Part shown: piece after piece, positions 49,860 to 64,000 of the stretch | Numbering within the stretch: position 1 is the first letter of the stretch | How the letters are laid out: every line of letters begins with the position of its first letter | From: Acidobacteriota bacterium | GTDB lineage: Bacteria; Acidobacteriota; Terriglobia; Bryobacterales; Bryobacteraceae | Reading direction: 5' to 3' | Assembly: GCA_025353165.1 (NCBI GenBank) | Contig: JANXRE010000121.1 | Coordinates: forward strand, 1-64,000 | DNA: 64,000 nucleotides | The notes under the pieces: generated by a model | The model's input: the letters and a program-made list of their open reading frames with translations, nothing else | What the model was told of the DNA's origin: nothing | The model's database searches: none | Made by a program: the position numbers and the translations under genes

Positions 49860-50894
49860 CCAAGTTCATCGAGCTGATCGCTGGCCTCTTGGTTGGGGCG
49901 CGCTTTGGGCGATCACGGCGATGTCCGCGGACGGTGCCAGCCGCGCGCGGCGATTCCTTCAGTTAACGGCCTGCCGGAAGACGCTTTGGATCCTGATCGC
50001 GGCCCTGCTGGGACCTTCCATACGGCTCGTGATGCTTCCGCTGGCGCCGGCTCCGGAGCCCGCTATCCACGATGAATTCGTTCATCTCCTGGCTGCCGAT
50101 ACCTCACGGCATGGCCGCCTGGCGAACCCGCCTCACCCCTTCTCCGATCACTTCGAGACGATCTATGTTCTCCAAAAGCCGGCGTACTCGGCTGGTTATC
50201 CGCTGGGCATCGAAGCCTCCCTGGCGGCCGGATGGATACTGGCGGGACAGCCCTGGTTCGGCGTGTGGTTGGCGATGGTGCTGTGCTGCGGAGCCATCGC
50301 GTGGCAGCAGTCTACGGAGTTCCCCAGGGATTCCTGTTGCAGAAGGAGTTGCCGGCGCCGGCGAATCTGAACCGGCAGCAGATGGATGTCTACCTGTGGC
50401 ATGACCCGATACTAACGATCTCACGAGAGTGTGGGCATTCTACCTGGGTTATCCGCTGACCATCCCGCTTCTGGTTGCGCTTTTCGCGGACAGGAGACGC
50501 AAGACGCGGGTCCTGTTTTTGCTGGCGGGGATTTGCCTCGCCTGGAGCCTGTTGTACTGGCAACTCGCGCCGCACTATGTGGCTGCGATTGCCGGGCTGC
50601 TGGTAGCTCTGGTAGCGAGGGGATTGCTCAGGATTTCGCCGGACCGCGAGCGCGCTGTCCGGAGTGCGTGTGCTTCCTCATTGGATTGCGCCCCGCAGCG
50701 CCGCCGTTGTTGCGCTCCGTGATCCGCGATTGCGCGTCAACTGATCGACGACGCAAAGGTGGTCTGGGCGATCTGGGCGTTGAGCGGAACCAGCAACTGG
50801 TGAAGCATTTCGGCAACCGGCGCCTGTGGCTGGTGGAGCCGGACGGAGACTCGAGACTCCGGCCTTATCCGGAAACCGGCGTCCAGACGCGGTA
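49860..50894 (+). pseudogene. Decayed multi-membrane-span protein gene
   Basis: Pieces of one protein in different frames: LWAITAMSADGA... and AIHDEFVHLLAADTSRHGRLANPPHPFSDHFETI ... GQPWFGVWLAMVLCC (about 49905-50310); YLGYPLTIPLLVALFADRRRKTRVLFLLAGICLAW ... LAPHYVAAIAGLLVALVARGL (about 50445-50640); and a C-terminal ERNQQLVKHFGNRRLWLVEPD (about 50785-50850). The gene family encodes polytopic membrane proteins of roughly 500-600 residues, of unknown or glycosyltransferase-like function; the remains lack the middle and have at least three frameshifts. The 3' end overlaps the convergent GH127 gene. Confidence 0.65.
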
Positions 50895-52589
50895 GCGCGA
50901 ACGATCGTCCCAGGTGTTGCCGGCCGAGGCATAGTCGCACGGGCCGGTTCGGGCGTCTGTTGCGAGCACAACGGGCCCGCGCGTGACGGCTGCAAACCGG
51001 CCGGCGCGCACGATGCGGTCGCGAAGGTCGAATTCCACGCGCACGCGGTCTCCGGGTTTCCAACGGCGTTGGATAACCGCGTACTCGCCGGGATGCCCGC
51101 CGCCGGTGCGCGCGCCGTTCACCGAGATGGACGTGTCCTCGCTCCAAGCGGGCACGCGGAGACGCAGCGGGAACTCTGCCGGACGTTCGGGCCGCAGGAC
51201 GAGGTCCACGCGGCCAGAGAACGGATATCCGGTTTTCACTTCCAGCGAGCATTTTGTACCGGATGGAAGTTGAATGCGCCACGTCCCTTCCGCGTAGAGG
51301 TTGAAGTGCGGGCCTTCGGCTCCCATCAGCACGGCAACTGCAGGCAGCAGCATGACGCCGCGTGGGCCGTTCGCGGTGCAGCAGTTCAGCTTCATTCCGC
51401 ACTGCGCCGGACCCAACGCGCGCGTACCTTCGAGCGCGCTGTACTTGGCGAAGCCCGAGCCGTCGGGCGTCATGGCTCCCAGCAGCGCGTTGTACGCGGT
51501 CCTCTCGATTTCGTCCGCGATGCGCGGATCGCCAGTGACGCGCAACAGTTGATAGCAGAGCTGCATCCAGCTTTCGGTGACACAGGTCTCCATGGTGTCG
51601 GGCGCAGGTTGCGTTTGTCGCGCCGCGCCGCCGTACCAGCATTCCTGCGAGGAGCCGGAACCTGCGATGTTGATCTCGGTGTCGCGGATGCTTTCGTAGG
51701 TCCGGCGAACCGCGTTCAGCCACGTTTCGTTTCCTGTTTCGCGGTACAGTTCGACCAGGCCGGCGTAGCACGACATCATCTCGTACGCCTTCTCGCCGTT
51801 GTCCCAGGAGAACCATTTCTTCGGGCGCGGGAATCGCTCGCCGGCGGGGACGCCCGCTTTCTCGATCAGCCCGGGGCCTTGCCGCGAGGACCACCGCGAC
51901 ACGATGTACTCGGCGAATCGCAGGAACTGTTCGTCGCCGGTACGCCTGTAGAGCAGGACGATCGGCTCGAGCACCGAACTCGCGGCCATCCCGCGATACA
52001 GCCCCAGCCGCACGATGTCGGCTTTACCCGGGCCGGCTTCAGCGAGCAGATGGGCGGCCAAGCGCCGTGCGCCTTCGAGCGCCGCCCGGTCGCCCGACAG
52101 GTCGAACCACGCGAGCAATCCCAGCAGCGTGTACTTGCGGCCCCAGACGTCCCACGATTTCAGGCGGCTGTCCGCGGCGTAGTTTCCGATGTATCCGTCG
52201 GGGCTCTGTGTCGCCAGCAGTTGTTGAACGGAACGCCCTAGCCGTTCCCGGGCATCCGCGGCGCGCGTGTATTGACAGGCCGCTACTCCCGAGAGAAACC
52301 ACTTGCCCCAGAATTCGGTTTGCCAGCACTGGCGTTCGGCGCGATGGCGAAATGGCTCGACCAGTTCGTCCGGGTTCTGCGCCAGGATGCGATTGCGGAT
52401 GCAAAGATCGAGCTTCCGGCCGAGATAGCCGCCGAGTTGAACCTGACCGGGCGGAAGAGGCGACAGTACATCCGCGACGTGCCGGCGAGGCTGCGCGGCG
52501 GGCTGCGAATTCTCGCTTCGCTCGCAGGAAACGCCGGTTAATGCAAGCAGACCGAGGATGTCGCGGCGGCGCAAGCCACAATGTAGCAT
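50865..52589 (-). CDS. Glycoside hydrolase family 127 (beta-L-arabinofuranosidase type)
   Basis: 574 residues. An N-terminal hydrophobic stretch ending LLALTGVSCERSE may be a lipoprotein signal (Cys near 22), though the lipobox is imperfect. The body is an (alpha/alpha)6 barrel with PDGYIGNYA, WDVWGRKYTLLGLLAW, YRRTGDEQFL, ECWYGG, ETCVTESWMQLCYQLLRVTGD and MKLNCCTANGPRG; in GH127 the nucleophile is a zinc-bound Cys of such a CC pair and the acid/base Glu lies in a region like TCVTES. Acts on L-arabinose-containing plant polysaccharides or glycoproteins. Probably periplasmic or surface-anchored. Confidence 0.85.
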   Translation of the reverse strand: MLHCGLRRRDILGLLALTGVSCERSENSQPAAQPRRHVADVLSPLPPGQVQLGGYLGRKLDLCIRNRILAQNPDELVEPFRHRAERQCWQTEFWGKWFLSGVAACQYTRAADARERLGRSVQQLLATQSPDGYIGNYAADSRLKSWDVWGRKYTLLGLLAWFDLSGDRAALEGARRLAAHLLAEAGPGKADIVRLGLYRGMAASSVLEPIVLLYRRTGDEQFLRFAEYIVSRWSSRQGPGLIEKAGVPAGERFPRPKKWFSWDNGEKAYEMMSCYAGLVELYRETGNETWLNAVRRTYESIRDTEINIAGSGSSQECWYGGAARQTQPAPDTMETCVTESWMQLCYQLLRVTGDPRIADEIERTAYNALLGAMTPDGSGFAKYSALEGTRALGPAQCGMKLNCCTANGPRGVMLLPAVAVLMGAEGPHFNLYAEGTWRIQLPSGTKCSLEVKTGYPFSGRVDLVLRPERPAEFPLRLRVPAWSEDTSISVNGARTGGGHPGEYAVIQRRWKPGDRVRVEFDLRDRIVRAGRFAAVTRGPVVLATDARTGPCDYASAGNTWDDRSRYRVWTPVSG

Positions 52590-52673
52590 TGAGCGGCGCT
52601 AGAATGTGCCCAGGCAAAGGAAACCCTGGAAATATCTCATCCTGTTGGCGCGGGCGCGCGGGATCGCATCGAG

Positions 52674-52889
52674 GTGGTGTTTGTGGAGGCCGATGTCGAG
52701 ATCGGCTTCAACCTGGTGGATATGGCGGAATCCGATTCCTCCTTAGCGACGCGCGCGCTCGAAGACGCCGAGGATGTCTTCGAGGATATCCGGTGCCGGT
52801 TGGATCGGCTCGGCGCTCTGGAGCGGGGACACTTTACGGCTCTTGTCGGCGAATTGCGGCGACAGATCGATGTCGCGCGGGAGCAGAAT

Positions 52890-52898
<9 letters not shown>
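52674..52898 (+). CDS. Small hypothetical acidic protein
   Basis: 74 residues from GTG 52674: [44 protein letters not shown] ... [18 protein letters not shown]. Acidic and helical, with protein-like composition. The protein-like sequence continues upstream in frame ([17 protein letters not shown]) to a CTG at 52626 that has AAGGA a few bases before it, so the real start may be there. No function recognised. Its end overlaps the convergent sugar kinase gene by 9 nt. Confidence 0.5.
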
Positions 52899-56209
<3,311 letters not shown>

Positions 56210-56213
<4 letters not shown>

Positions 56214-57064
56214 CGCTCGCTCCCGGCTTCCCGGTCGGCGAGCAGTTCCAGCATTCGGGCCAACACCTCGGCGCGATCGCTTCCGCTGAGAGCAAGCGCC
56301 ATCTGCGCGATCAGCAGGCCGTAGCGCGAACCGATGTCGTAGCGGCGGCCTGGGGCCTCGAGCGCCAGGAACTGCTCGCGCCGAGCAAGTTCGGTCAGGG
56401 CCGTCGACAACTTGAGCGAACTCTCCGGGGCGGCTGCATGCAGGTTTCCGAGAATGTCCACTACGGCCGGCGTCAGCACGTGCATCCCGAAGAAGCAGAG
56501 ATAGTGTCCGGCCCGCATGCCGGAGACGAGGAGACGCTGCTCGGCTTCCGTGGGCGTCGGCTTCTCAACCACTGTCTCTATGCGATAAAGCCGGTCATGA
56601 CCGGCAACCCGCCGGCCGCCAATGGTGCCGTACCTGGGCAGCAGGCTTTCGCGCGTGGCCTGGACCGCCGAAACCGAGCAGGCTTGCGCCTGAGCAACGT
56701 CGAGTAGCTCCGCCGCGCAGCTTTCGGCGTCGCTGCCGATGTAGAGGTGGTCGCCGACCAGGTGCAGAAATGGTTCGCCGGCGATGAACTCGCGCGCCGC
56801 GTAGACGGCGTATCCGTAGCCGAGCGCGCGGTCCTGCGGGACGAAGCGGACGTGGCCCGCCTGCGGTCCTATCGCCTGCGCATATCGTTCTTCGTCGCCC
56901 GGCCAGACGACAACGCAAGCTTCCTCGACCGCACCGGTGAGGGCCTGTTCAATCAGGATGGCGAGCACCGACTTCTCTTCGCCGTTCCGGTCGATCAGGG
57001 TCTGAAGCGGTAAAGCTCTCTGGTCCGGCCCGGCCGCGGTGATGACTGCTTTCTTGACCTTCAT
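56210..57064 (-). CDS. GalU-like sugar-nucleotidyltransferase with altered nucleotide loop
   Basis: 284 residues of the NTP_transferase fold: KAVITAAGP at the N-terminus, [29 protein letters not shown] (metal Asp), and [14 protein letters not shown]. The usual loop G-x-G-T-R-x-x-P-x-T-K is replaced by [23 protein letters not shown], which keeps R and P but lacks the second Gly and the T-K. It may still bind a nucleotide sugar or act as a subunit of the fusion enzyme encoded immediately downstream. It probably belongs to the same operon. Confidence 0.75.
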
Positions 57065-57110
57065 TCGAAGCCTTCAGTTTATGACACGGAGGCGGGGATA
57101 AGGCGCGAGA

Positions 57111-58079
57111 ATGGGAACGATGAAGACAAGACGGCTTGGTAATTCGGATCTGGATATAACGCCGATCGGCATCGGAGCGTGGGCGATGGGCGGCGGCGGA
57201 TGGAAGTTCGCGTGGGGACCGCAGGACGACAGCCAGTCGATCGAGGCCATTCACAAAGCTCTCGACCGGGGCGTGAACTGGATCGACACGGCGGCGATCT
57301 ACGGACTCGGGCATTCGGAGGAGGTGGTGGCGCGCGCCCTGGAGGGGCGGCGCGACAGGCCCTACGTATTCACGAAATGCGAGCGGGTGTGGAATGAGAA
57401 GGGCGAGATCAGCGGGTCGTTGAAGCGTGAGTCTATCCGGCGGGAGTGCGAGGCGAGCCTCCGCCGCCTCAGGGCGGATGTGATCGACCTGTACCAGGTC
57501 CACTGGCCGCAGCCGGACGAAGATGTCGAAGAGGCCTGGACGGCAATGGCGGAATTGCAGCAGGAGGGCAAGGCGCGGTGGATAGGCGTGTCGAATTTCG
57601 ACTCGCGGCAGATGGAGCGCGCGCGGCGAATCGCACCGATCGCGTCTCTGCAACCGCCGTACTCGATTCTGTCCCCGGAGATCGAACAGGATCAGTTGCC
57701 ATACTGCGAGCAGCACAACATTGGGGTAATCGTATATTCGCCGATGAAGAGCGGGATGTTGACGGGCGCGATGACGCGGGAGCGAATCGCCGCCATGCCG
57801 GACGACGATTTCCGGAAGCACACGCCAACTTTTCAGGAGCCGAAGCTAACTCGGAATCTCGCGCTGGCGGATTTGCTGAAGCAGATTGGGGCGCGGCACG
57901 GGCGCGCGGCCGGCGAAGTCGCGATTGCGTGGACGCTGCGGGGCGCGGCTGTCACTGCGGCGATCGTGGGGATGCGGTCCGCGGAGCAGGTGGACGGGGT
58001 CATCGGCGCGCTAGAGTTCCGGCTATCGGCGGCCGAGATTGGCGAGATCGAGGAGTTCATGCGGGTGAACCAGTCGTAG
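57111..58079 (+). CDS. Aldo/keto reductase
   Basis: 322 residues (319 from ATG 57120), TIM-barrel NADPH-dependent oxidoreductase. Catalytic tetrad parts: D and Y in [18 protein letters not shown] in [11 protein letters not shown] in [12 protein letters not shown]. The cofactor end [26 protein letters not shown] is typical. Acts on sugars or aldehydes; substrate unknown. It is divergent from the GalU-like gene (46 nt) and overlaps the end of the enolase-superfamily gene convergently by 23 nt. Confidence 0.9.
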   Translation: MGTMKTRRLGNSDLDITPIGIGAWAMGGGGWKFAWGPQDDSQSIEAIHKALDRGVNWIDTAAIYGLGHSEEVVARALEGRRDRPYVFTKCERVWNEKGEISGSLKRESIRRECEASLRRLRADVIDLYQVHWPQPDEDVEEAWTAMAELQQEGKARWIGVSNFDSRQMERARRIAPIASLQPPYSILSPEIEQDQLPYCEQHNIGVIVYSPMKSGMLTGAMTRERIAAMPDDDFRKHTPTFQEPKLTRNLALADLLKQIGARHGRAAGEVAIAWTLRGAAVTAAIVGMRSAEQVDGVIGALEFRLSAAEIGEIEEFMRVNQS

Positions 58080-59463
58080 CGCCGAGGCCGGGGCCATTCA
58101 GTTCGCCGGTCCGGATGTTGCCGTCGCGAATCTTGAAGATGCCCGGGAAGCGGTCTTCCCAGGGCTTGTTCGCCGCGGGTACGTATTCACGGGCGTTGGC
58201 TTCGATGCCTGCCGCTCCCGGTGTGTGAGCGGCGATGCCTGCGGATTGAATCAACGACGCTCCGGGACAGGTCAGGTCCTGCACGCACAGGAACATCTTC
58301 CGCTTCTGCGCCATCGCCGACATGAGCAGAACCTGGCTTTGGCCCTTGCACGCCTTTAGGGCGACTCCGGAGTAGCCCATTTCGCGCGCGAGCAGCAGGC
58401 TCTCGACGTCGGTGAGCGATTCGTCGATGACCACCGGCTTGATTTTGGCCGCCGCATGCAAGGTGTTGGACGGGTCGGCGCGGAGGTCTCGCGCGGTCGG
58501 TTGTTCCAGGTAGAGAATGCGCTCCAGCGCGGCGGGCGAGCGCTCCTTCAGCTTTCGCAGGAACTCGACCAGTGCCGCGCCGCTTGGGCACCGCTCGTTG
58601 AAGTCGAGGCAATAGCGGCGGTCGGCAACTTTGGCGGCTGCGCACTCGATTTCCACGACCCGGTCTACGTCGCGGACGAGGTCCGCGCCGTCCAGTTTTA
58701 TCTTAAAGTGCGTGAGTCCGTTGTAATCGATCCAGTCGCCGAGGGTTTCGGGGAGGCCGTCGCCAATTGGTTTCTCGATCTCCGGACGAAAGATCGGATC
58801 GCCGGCGCCGATCGAATGAAACAGCGGAATACGTGGTTGCGACTTACTCAGTAAGTAGCGATCGAGATACTCGCCCTTGAATTCTCGTCCTAAGTAGGCC
58901 GATAAGTCGCGGGGCATCAAATCGGAGCTGTATGTCGAGTAACAGCTTCGGCGATGGAGCTTTCCGAATGCGTCGTGAATCGCTGCATCGAATGGCGAGG
59001 CCACGACCAGGGTGCACAGCTTTGGAACATCGGCAATCTCGGCGGCTGCCGCCAGGTACGCGGGTTCTAGCGCGATGTTGATGTCGATGGGATGGCCGTA
59101 CTCGGGGAACGCTCGAGTGATCTCCGCGATACGATCCGCGAGCTGCTTCATCAGATCGAGACCACGGTCATAGGCCTTCGCGGCCTGGGGCCACGCCCAC
59201 GCGAGTCCCATGGTCATGGAGCCGAAGCCCTCAGCCGTCTTGCCGTCGCGCGAACGCACGCGGCAGCGGACGTTCAGCAGGGTGACGCGGTCCACCTCCC
59301 GGCCGCCGAAACGATAAGGCGTGCGGTACAGGAAATCTTCGTAGGAATGCTCGATCTGCTCTACGCGGATTTCACCAGGGCGGGGAAGAACTGCCGCGGC
59401 TACGGGTATAGACACCGCCGTGCCAAGAAAGTTCCGCCGCGTGAGGGACTTCATGTCTAGCAT
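58057..59463 (-). CDS. Tat-exported enolase-superfamily (mandelate racemase-like) protein
   Basis: 468 residues. Twin-arginine signal [21 protein letters not shown] at the N-terminus; MKSLTRRNF from 59454 is the likelier start. A TIM-barrel enolase-superfamily core has FKIKLDG (KxK base) and metal ligands in CLDFNE, YLEQPT and VIDESLTD, followed by [12 protein letters not shown]. Acid-sugar dehydratase or epimerase activity is expected, but export of such an enzyme is uncommon and the substrate is unknown. Confidence 0.8.
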   Translation of the reverse strand: MLDMKSLTRRNFLGTAVSIPVAAAVLPRPGEIRVEQIEHSYEDFLYRTPYRFGGREVDRVTLLNVRCRVRSRDGKTAEGFGSMTMGLAWAWPQAAKAYDRGLDLMKQLADRIAEITRAFPEYGHPIDINIALEPAYLAAAAEIADVPKLCTLVVASPFDAAIHDAFGKLHRRSCYSTYSSDLMPRDLSAYLGREFKGEYLDRYLLSKSQPRIPLFHSIGAGDPIFRPEIEKPIGDGLPETLGDWIDYNGLTHFKIKLDGADLVRDVDRVVEIECAAAKVADRRYCLDFNERCPSGAALVEFLRKLKERSPAALERILYLEQPTARDLRADPSNTLHAAAKIKPVVIDESLTDVESLLLAREMGYSGVALKACKGQSQVLLMSAMAQKRKMFLCVQDLTCPGASLIQSAGIAAHTPGAAGIEANAREYVPAANKPWEDRFPGIFKIRDGNIRTGELNGPGLGATTGSPA

Positions 59464-59531
59464 CGTATCCGATTTGAATGGGCCTCGGATCCGGGAACTG
59501 AGTCAGTAAGTGCGGTGTCTATTCCGTTGCC

Positions 59532-60246
59532 ATGTTTGAAAAATCTATTCTGACAAACAAAGCGACTCAGACACCGGCGGCAATGGTGTTCGGTCTGTTA
59601 GGAGAACTAAGTGTTATTGGGATAGCTATCCTGATCCCGCTGGTGTACACGGAGCATCTGCCGGCGCTCATGCTGCCGGTGTCGATTGCCGTGCCGCAAC
59701 GCGCGCCAGATCCGCTTCCCGTGGAAGTTGTGAAAGTGGCGCGGGAACGCGGCGTGCAAGTGGTTCGCGTCGAGCGGCGACTGACGTTCCAGGCGCCTGT
59801 ACGAATTCCGGATAAGATCGCCATGGTGATCGAAGAACCCGCGCCCGCCGGATCGGGTCAGTATGTGTCCGGCTCCACGGGGCCCAGCGGCATCGTCGGA
59901 CTGCCGATACTGGTAGATACGCCAGTTGCGCCGCCGCCGGGAACCGTCGAGGTCAAATCGGAGAAACCGATCCCGCGCATAGTGGTCGGCGGCAACGTGC
60001 AGGCCGCGAAGATCGTCAGGCGTGTAATGCCGGTCTATCCGGCGCTGGCAAGACAGGCGTGCGTGGAAGGGACGGTGAGCCTGCTCGGCGTGATCGCAAC
60101 GGACGGTACGGTGCGGCAGTTGCGCGTACTGAGCGGCCATCCTTTACTGGTGCAGGCGGCGTTGGACGCCGTGCGGCAATGGGTGTACCGGCCGACGCTG
60201 CTCAATGGCGATCCAGTGGAAGTGCAAGCTCCCATCGAGGTTCATT

Positions 60247-60263
<17 letters not shown>
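59532..60263 (+). CDS. TonB-family energy transducer
   Basis: 243 residues: one N-terminal transmembrane segment (MVFGLLGELSVIGIAILIPLVY), a proline-rich periplasmic stretch, and a TonB_C domain (~155-243) with VMPVYPALARQACVEGTVSLLGVIATDGTVRQLRVLSGHPLLVQAALDAVRQWVYRPTLLNGDPVEV. It transmits proton-motive force to outer-membrane receptors such as that at 4832. Its terminal domain resembles that of the protein at 22140, including VGGNVQAAKI/L. Confidence 0.85.
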
Positions 60264-62840
<2,577 letters not shown>

Positions 62841-62872
62841 TTATAGAATTGTCGTAGCAAGTCTGAGGGCTT

Positions 62873-63829
62873 ATTCCCACGTATAGTAAGTCAGTCCTGA
62901 TCTACAACCCGGTCTCCGGTAAACTCCGCCGAAACGCACATCTTATCCAACGTACCATCGAGATCCTGCAAGGCCAGGGGATCCGGGCGGAGGCGGTTCA
63001 GACCACGGGTCCGCGAACGGCGGAGGCGCTGGCCCGGCGGGCCGTGGACAAAGGCGCGGACCTGATCCTGGTGGCGGGCGGCGACGGAACCATCAACGAG
63101 GTGATCAACGGCGTGACGCCCTCGCGCGTTCCGGTGGGCATCGTTCCGGCCGGTACGGCAAACGTGCTCGCCTGCGAGCTCGGTATCGCCACGCGATTTA
63201 ATAAAGCCGTCCATATGATTCCGCGGTGCGTGCCGGAGCGGCTGGCTCTCGGGCGGCTCCGGAATGCAGAAGGCGAGGAGCGGTATTTCCTCCTGATGGC
63301 CGGCGTGGGACTGGATGCCGAGATCGTATACAACATCAACGCGACACTGAAAGCGTGGACCGGGAAGATCGCCTACTGGGTCGGCGGATTCTCGCACCTG
63401 CTGCGATACCTGAGCCAGTTCGACACGACGGTAAACGGGCGCGTGGTGCGCTGCGGGTTCGCCCTGTCGAGCCGGGTAAGGAACTACGGCGGCGATCTCG
63501 CGATTGCGCGCGGCGCGAATCTGCTGGAAGACGACTTCGAGGCAGTACTGTTCGAAGGCCGGAATCCCATCCGGTATATGGTTTACTTCCTCGGTGTGGT
63601 GGCCGGCCTTCACCCGAGGATGCGCGGCATCCGCGTGGAGCGCGCGCGCCGGATGGAATTCAGCGCGCCGGAAGGCTCGCGGATTTACATCCAGGTGGAC
63701 GGAGAATTCGCCGGACATTTGCCCGCCTCGATCGAGATCGTGCCGGACGCGCTTAGCCTTCTGGTGCCGGCGGATTTCCGGAAAAGGATGCCCGCGCGCG
63801 AGGCCGCTTACGAATACGCGCCACGATAG
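62873..63829 (+). CDS. Diacylglycerol kinase-family lipid kinase without canonical start
   Basis: About 318 residues, DAGK_cat fold (YegS/BmrU/DgkB-like): SVLIYNPVSGKLRRNAHLIQ at the N-terminus, the phosphate-binding GGDGTINEVINGV and GIVPAGTANVLACELGI, then YVGG-like GVGLDAEIVYNIN. Downstream ATG/GTG starts (first GTG 63044) would remove the conserved NPxSG strand. Between the in-frame stop at 62864 and that motif there is no ATG, GTG or TTG; ATT 62873 is the only accepted rare start, with CTG 62897 another possibility. A -10-like TATAGA lies at 62842-62847. Confidence 0.8.
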   Translation: MPTYSKSVLIYNPVSGKLRRNAHLIQRTIEILQGQGIRAEAVQTTGPRTAEALARRAVDKGADLILVAGGDGTINEVINGVTPSRVPVGIVPAGTANVLACELGIATRFNKAVHMIPRCVPERLALGRLRNAEGEERYFLLMAGVGLDAEIVYNINATLKAWTGKIAYWVGGFSHLLRYLSQFDTTVNGRVVRCGFALSSRVRNYGGDLAIARGANLLEDDFEAVLFEGRNPIRYMVYFLGVVAGLHPRMRGIRVERARRMEFSAPEGSRIYIQVDGEFAGHLPASIEIVPDALSLLVPADFRKRMPAREAAYEYAPR

Positions 63830-64000
63830 GGCGGATCGACCAGCTTGTTCGCTTTCTCCGAATTCGTGATCCGCCCGTTCGCCGCATCCCATTCGTAGCG
63901 CTCCCCGGGGAGTTGTTGCGCGAGGCAGCCCAACAGGAAAGCCTCGGTCACAACGGACTGGGATTCGAAGTCGGCCAGCGGGGCGGAGCCGCCCTTCATC
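63808..64000 (-). CDS. C-terminal end of a Gfo/Idh/MocA-family oxidoreductase (partial)
   Basis: The last ~63 codons of a gene running off the window. The text LADFESQSVVTEAFLLGCLAQQLPGERYEWDAANGRITNSEKANKLVDPPYRGAY is the usual end of acidobacterial secreted Gfo/Idh/MocA NAD(P)-dependent dehydrogenases. It overlaps the end of the diacylglycerol kinase gene convergently by 22 nt. Confidence 0.65.
   Translation of the reverse strand, partial: MKGGSAPLADFESQSVVTEAFLLGCLAQQLPGERYEWDAANGRITNSEKANKLVDPPYRGAYS

Overview
The window looks like a chromosome segment of an acidobacterium, most likely from the Solibacter/Bryobacter lineage (Bryobacterales). That assignment is inferred from gene content: a very large TonB-dependent receptor with an N-terminal carboxypeptidase-regulatory domain, a secreted VWFA protein of the kind common in this phylum, a CRTAC1/ASPIC-UnbV protein, many secreted enzymes, and a hopanoid cluster. 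The DNA is GC-rich and densely coded. No tRNA, CRISPR array or replication origin was seen.

Layout. 1-4273 (minus): a likely operon of a fused MoaD-MoaE, a VWFA protein, a divergent Hfq/Sm-like protein, an inositol-phosphatase-family enzyme and a pyrimidine-nucleoside phosphorylase. 4318-11176: a hotdog thioesterase, the TonB receptor (with good promoter and terminator), a TPR protein whose likely start lies in the terminator loop, and a convergent FG-GAP protein. 11210-22114: an rplA-rplJ-rplL-rpoB-rpoC operon with promoter, leader hairpins, a probable attenuator before rpoB and a strong terminator; RpoB carries a cysteine-rich zinc-ribbon-like insertion. 22140-26286 (minus): a signalling operon made of a LiaF-like membrane protein, a LytS-type histidine kinase, a fusion of Ser/Thr kinase, receiver and LytTR DNA-binding domains, and a TonB_C protein. 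It is preceded by direct repeats with the 21-bp period expected of LytTR sites.

26958-41080 (plus) is the most interesting part: ispH, shc, hpnH, hpnA, hpnG, two zinc-dependent MDR dehydrogenases, hpnC, hpnD and a Pls-type NRPS. Most genes overlap by a few bases, so they probably form one pathway from isoprenoid precursor through squalene and hopene to adenosyl- and ribosyl-hopane. The two dehydrogenases and the NRPS are candidates for side-chain finishing steps. hpnE is not in the window. This operon has been invaded by a 46-bp two-hairpin palindromic repeat (REP) and by a REP-associated transposase with an internal deletion; one REP appears to have altered the start of hpnA.

41104-43852: scpA, scpB, rluB and a CoA-binding protein in overlapping order. 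43872-46528: a small accessory patch with hicB and a broken hicA, a DUF433/DUF5615 pair, a membrane methyltransferase and a HEPN-like protein. 46824-47196 is the RNase P RNA, followed after 10 nt by an S9 peptidase fused to a SUMF1-like domain. Next come a decayed membrane-protein pseudogene, a GH127 glycosidase, a GHMP-kinase/UDPGP fusion paired with a divergent GalU-like protein, an aldo/keto reductase, a Tat-exported enolase-superfamily protein, a TonB protein, a VTT membrane protein, ligA, a diacylglycerol-kinase-family protein without a normal start codon, and the end of a Gfo/Idh/MocA gene cut by the window edge.
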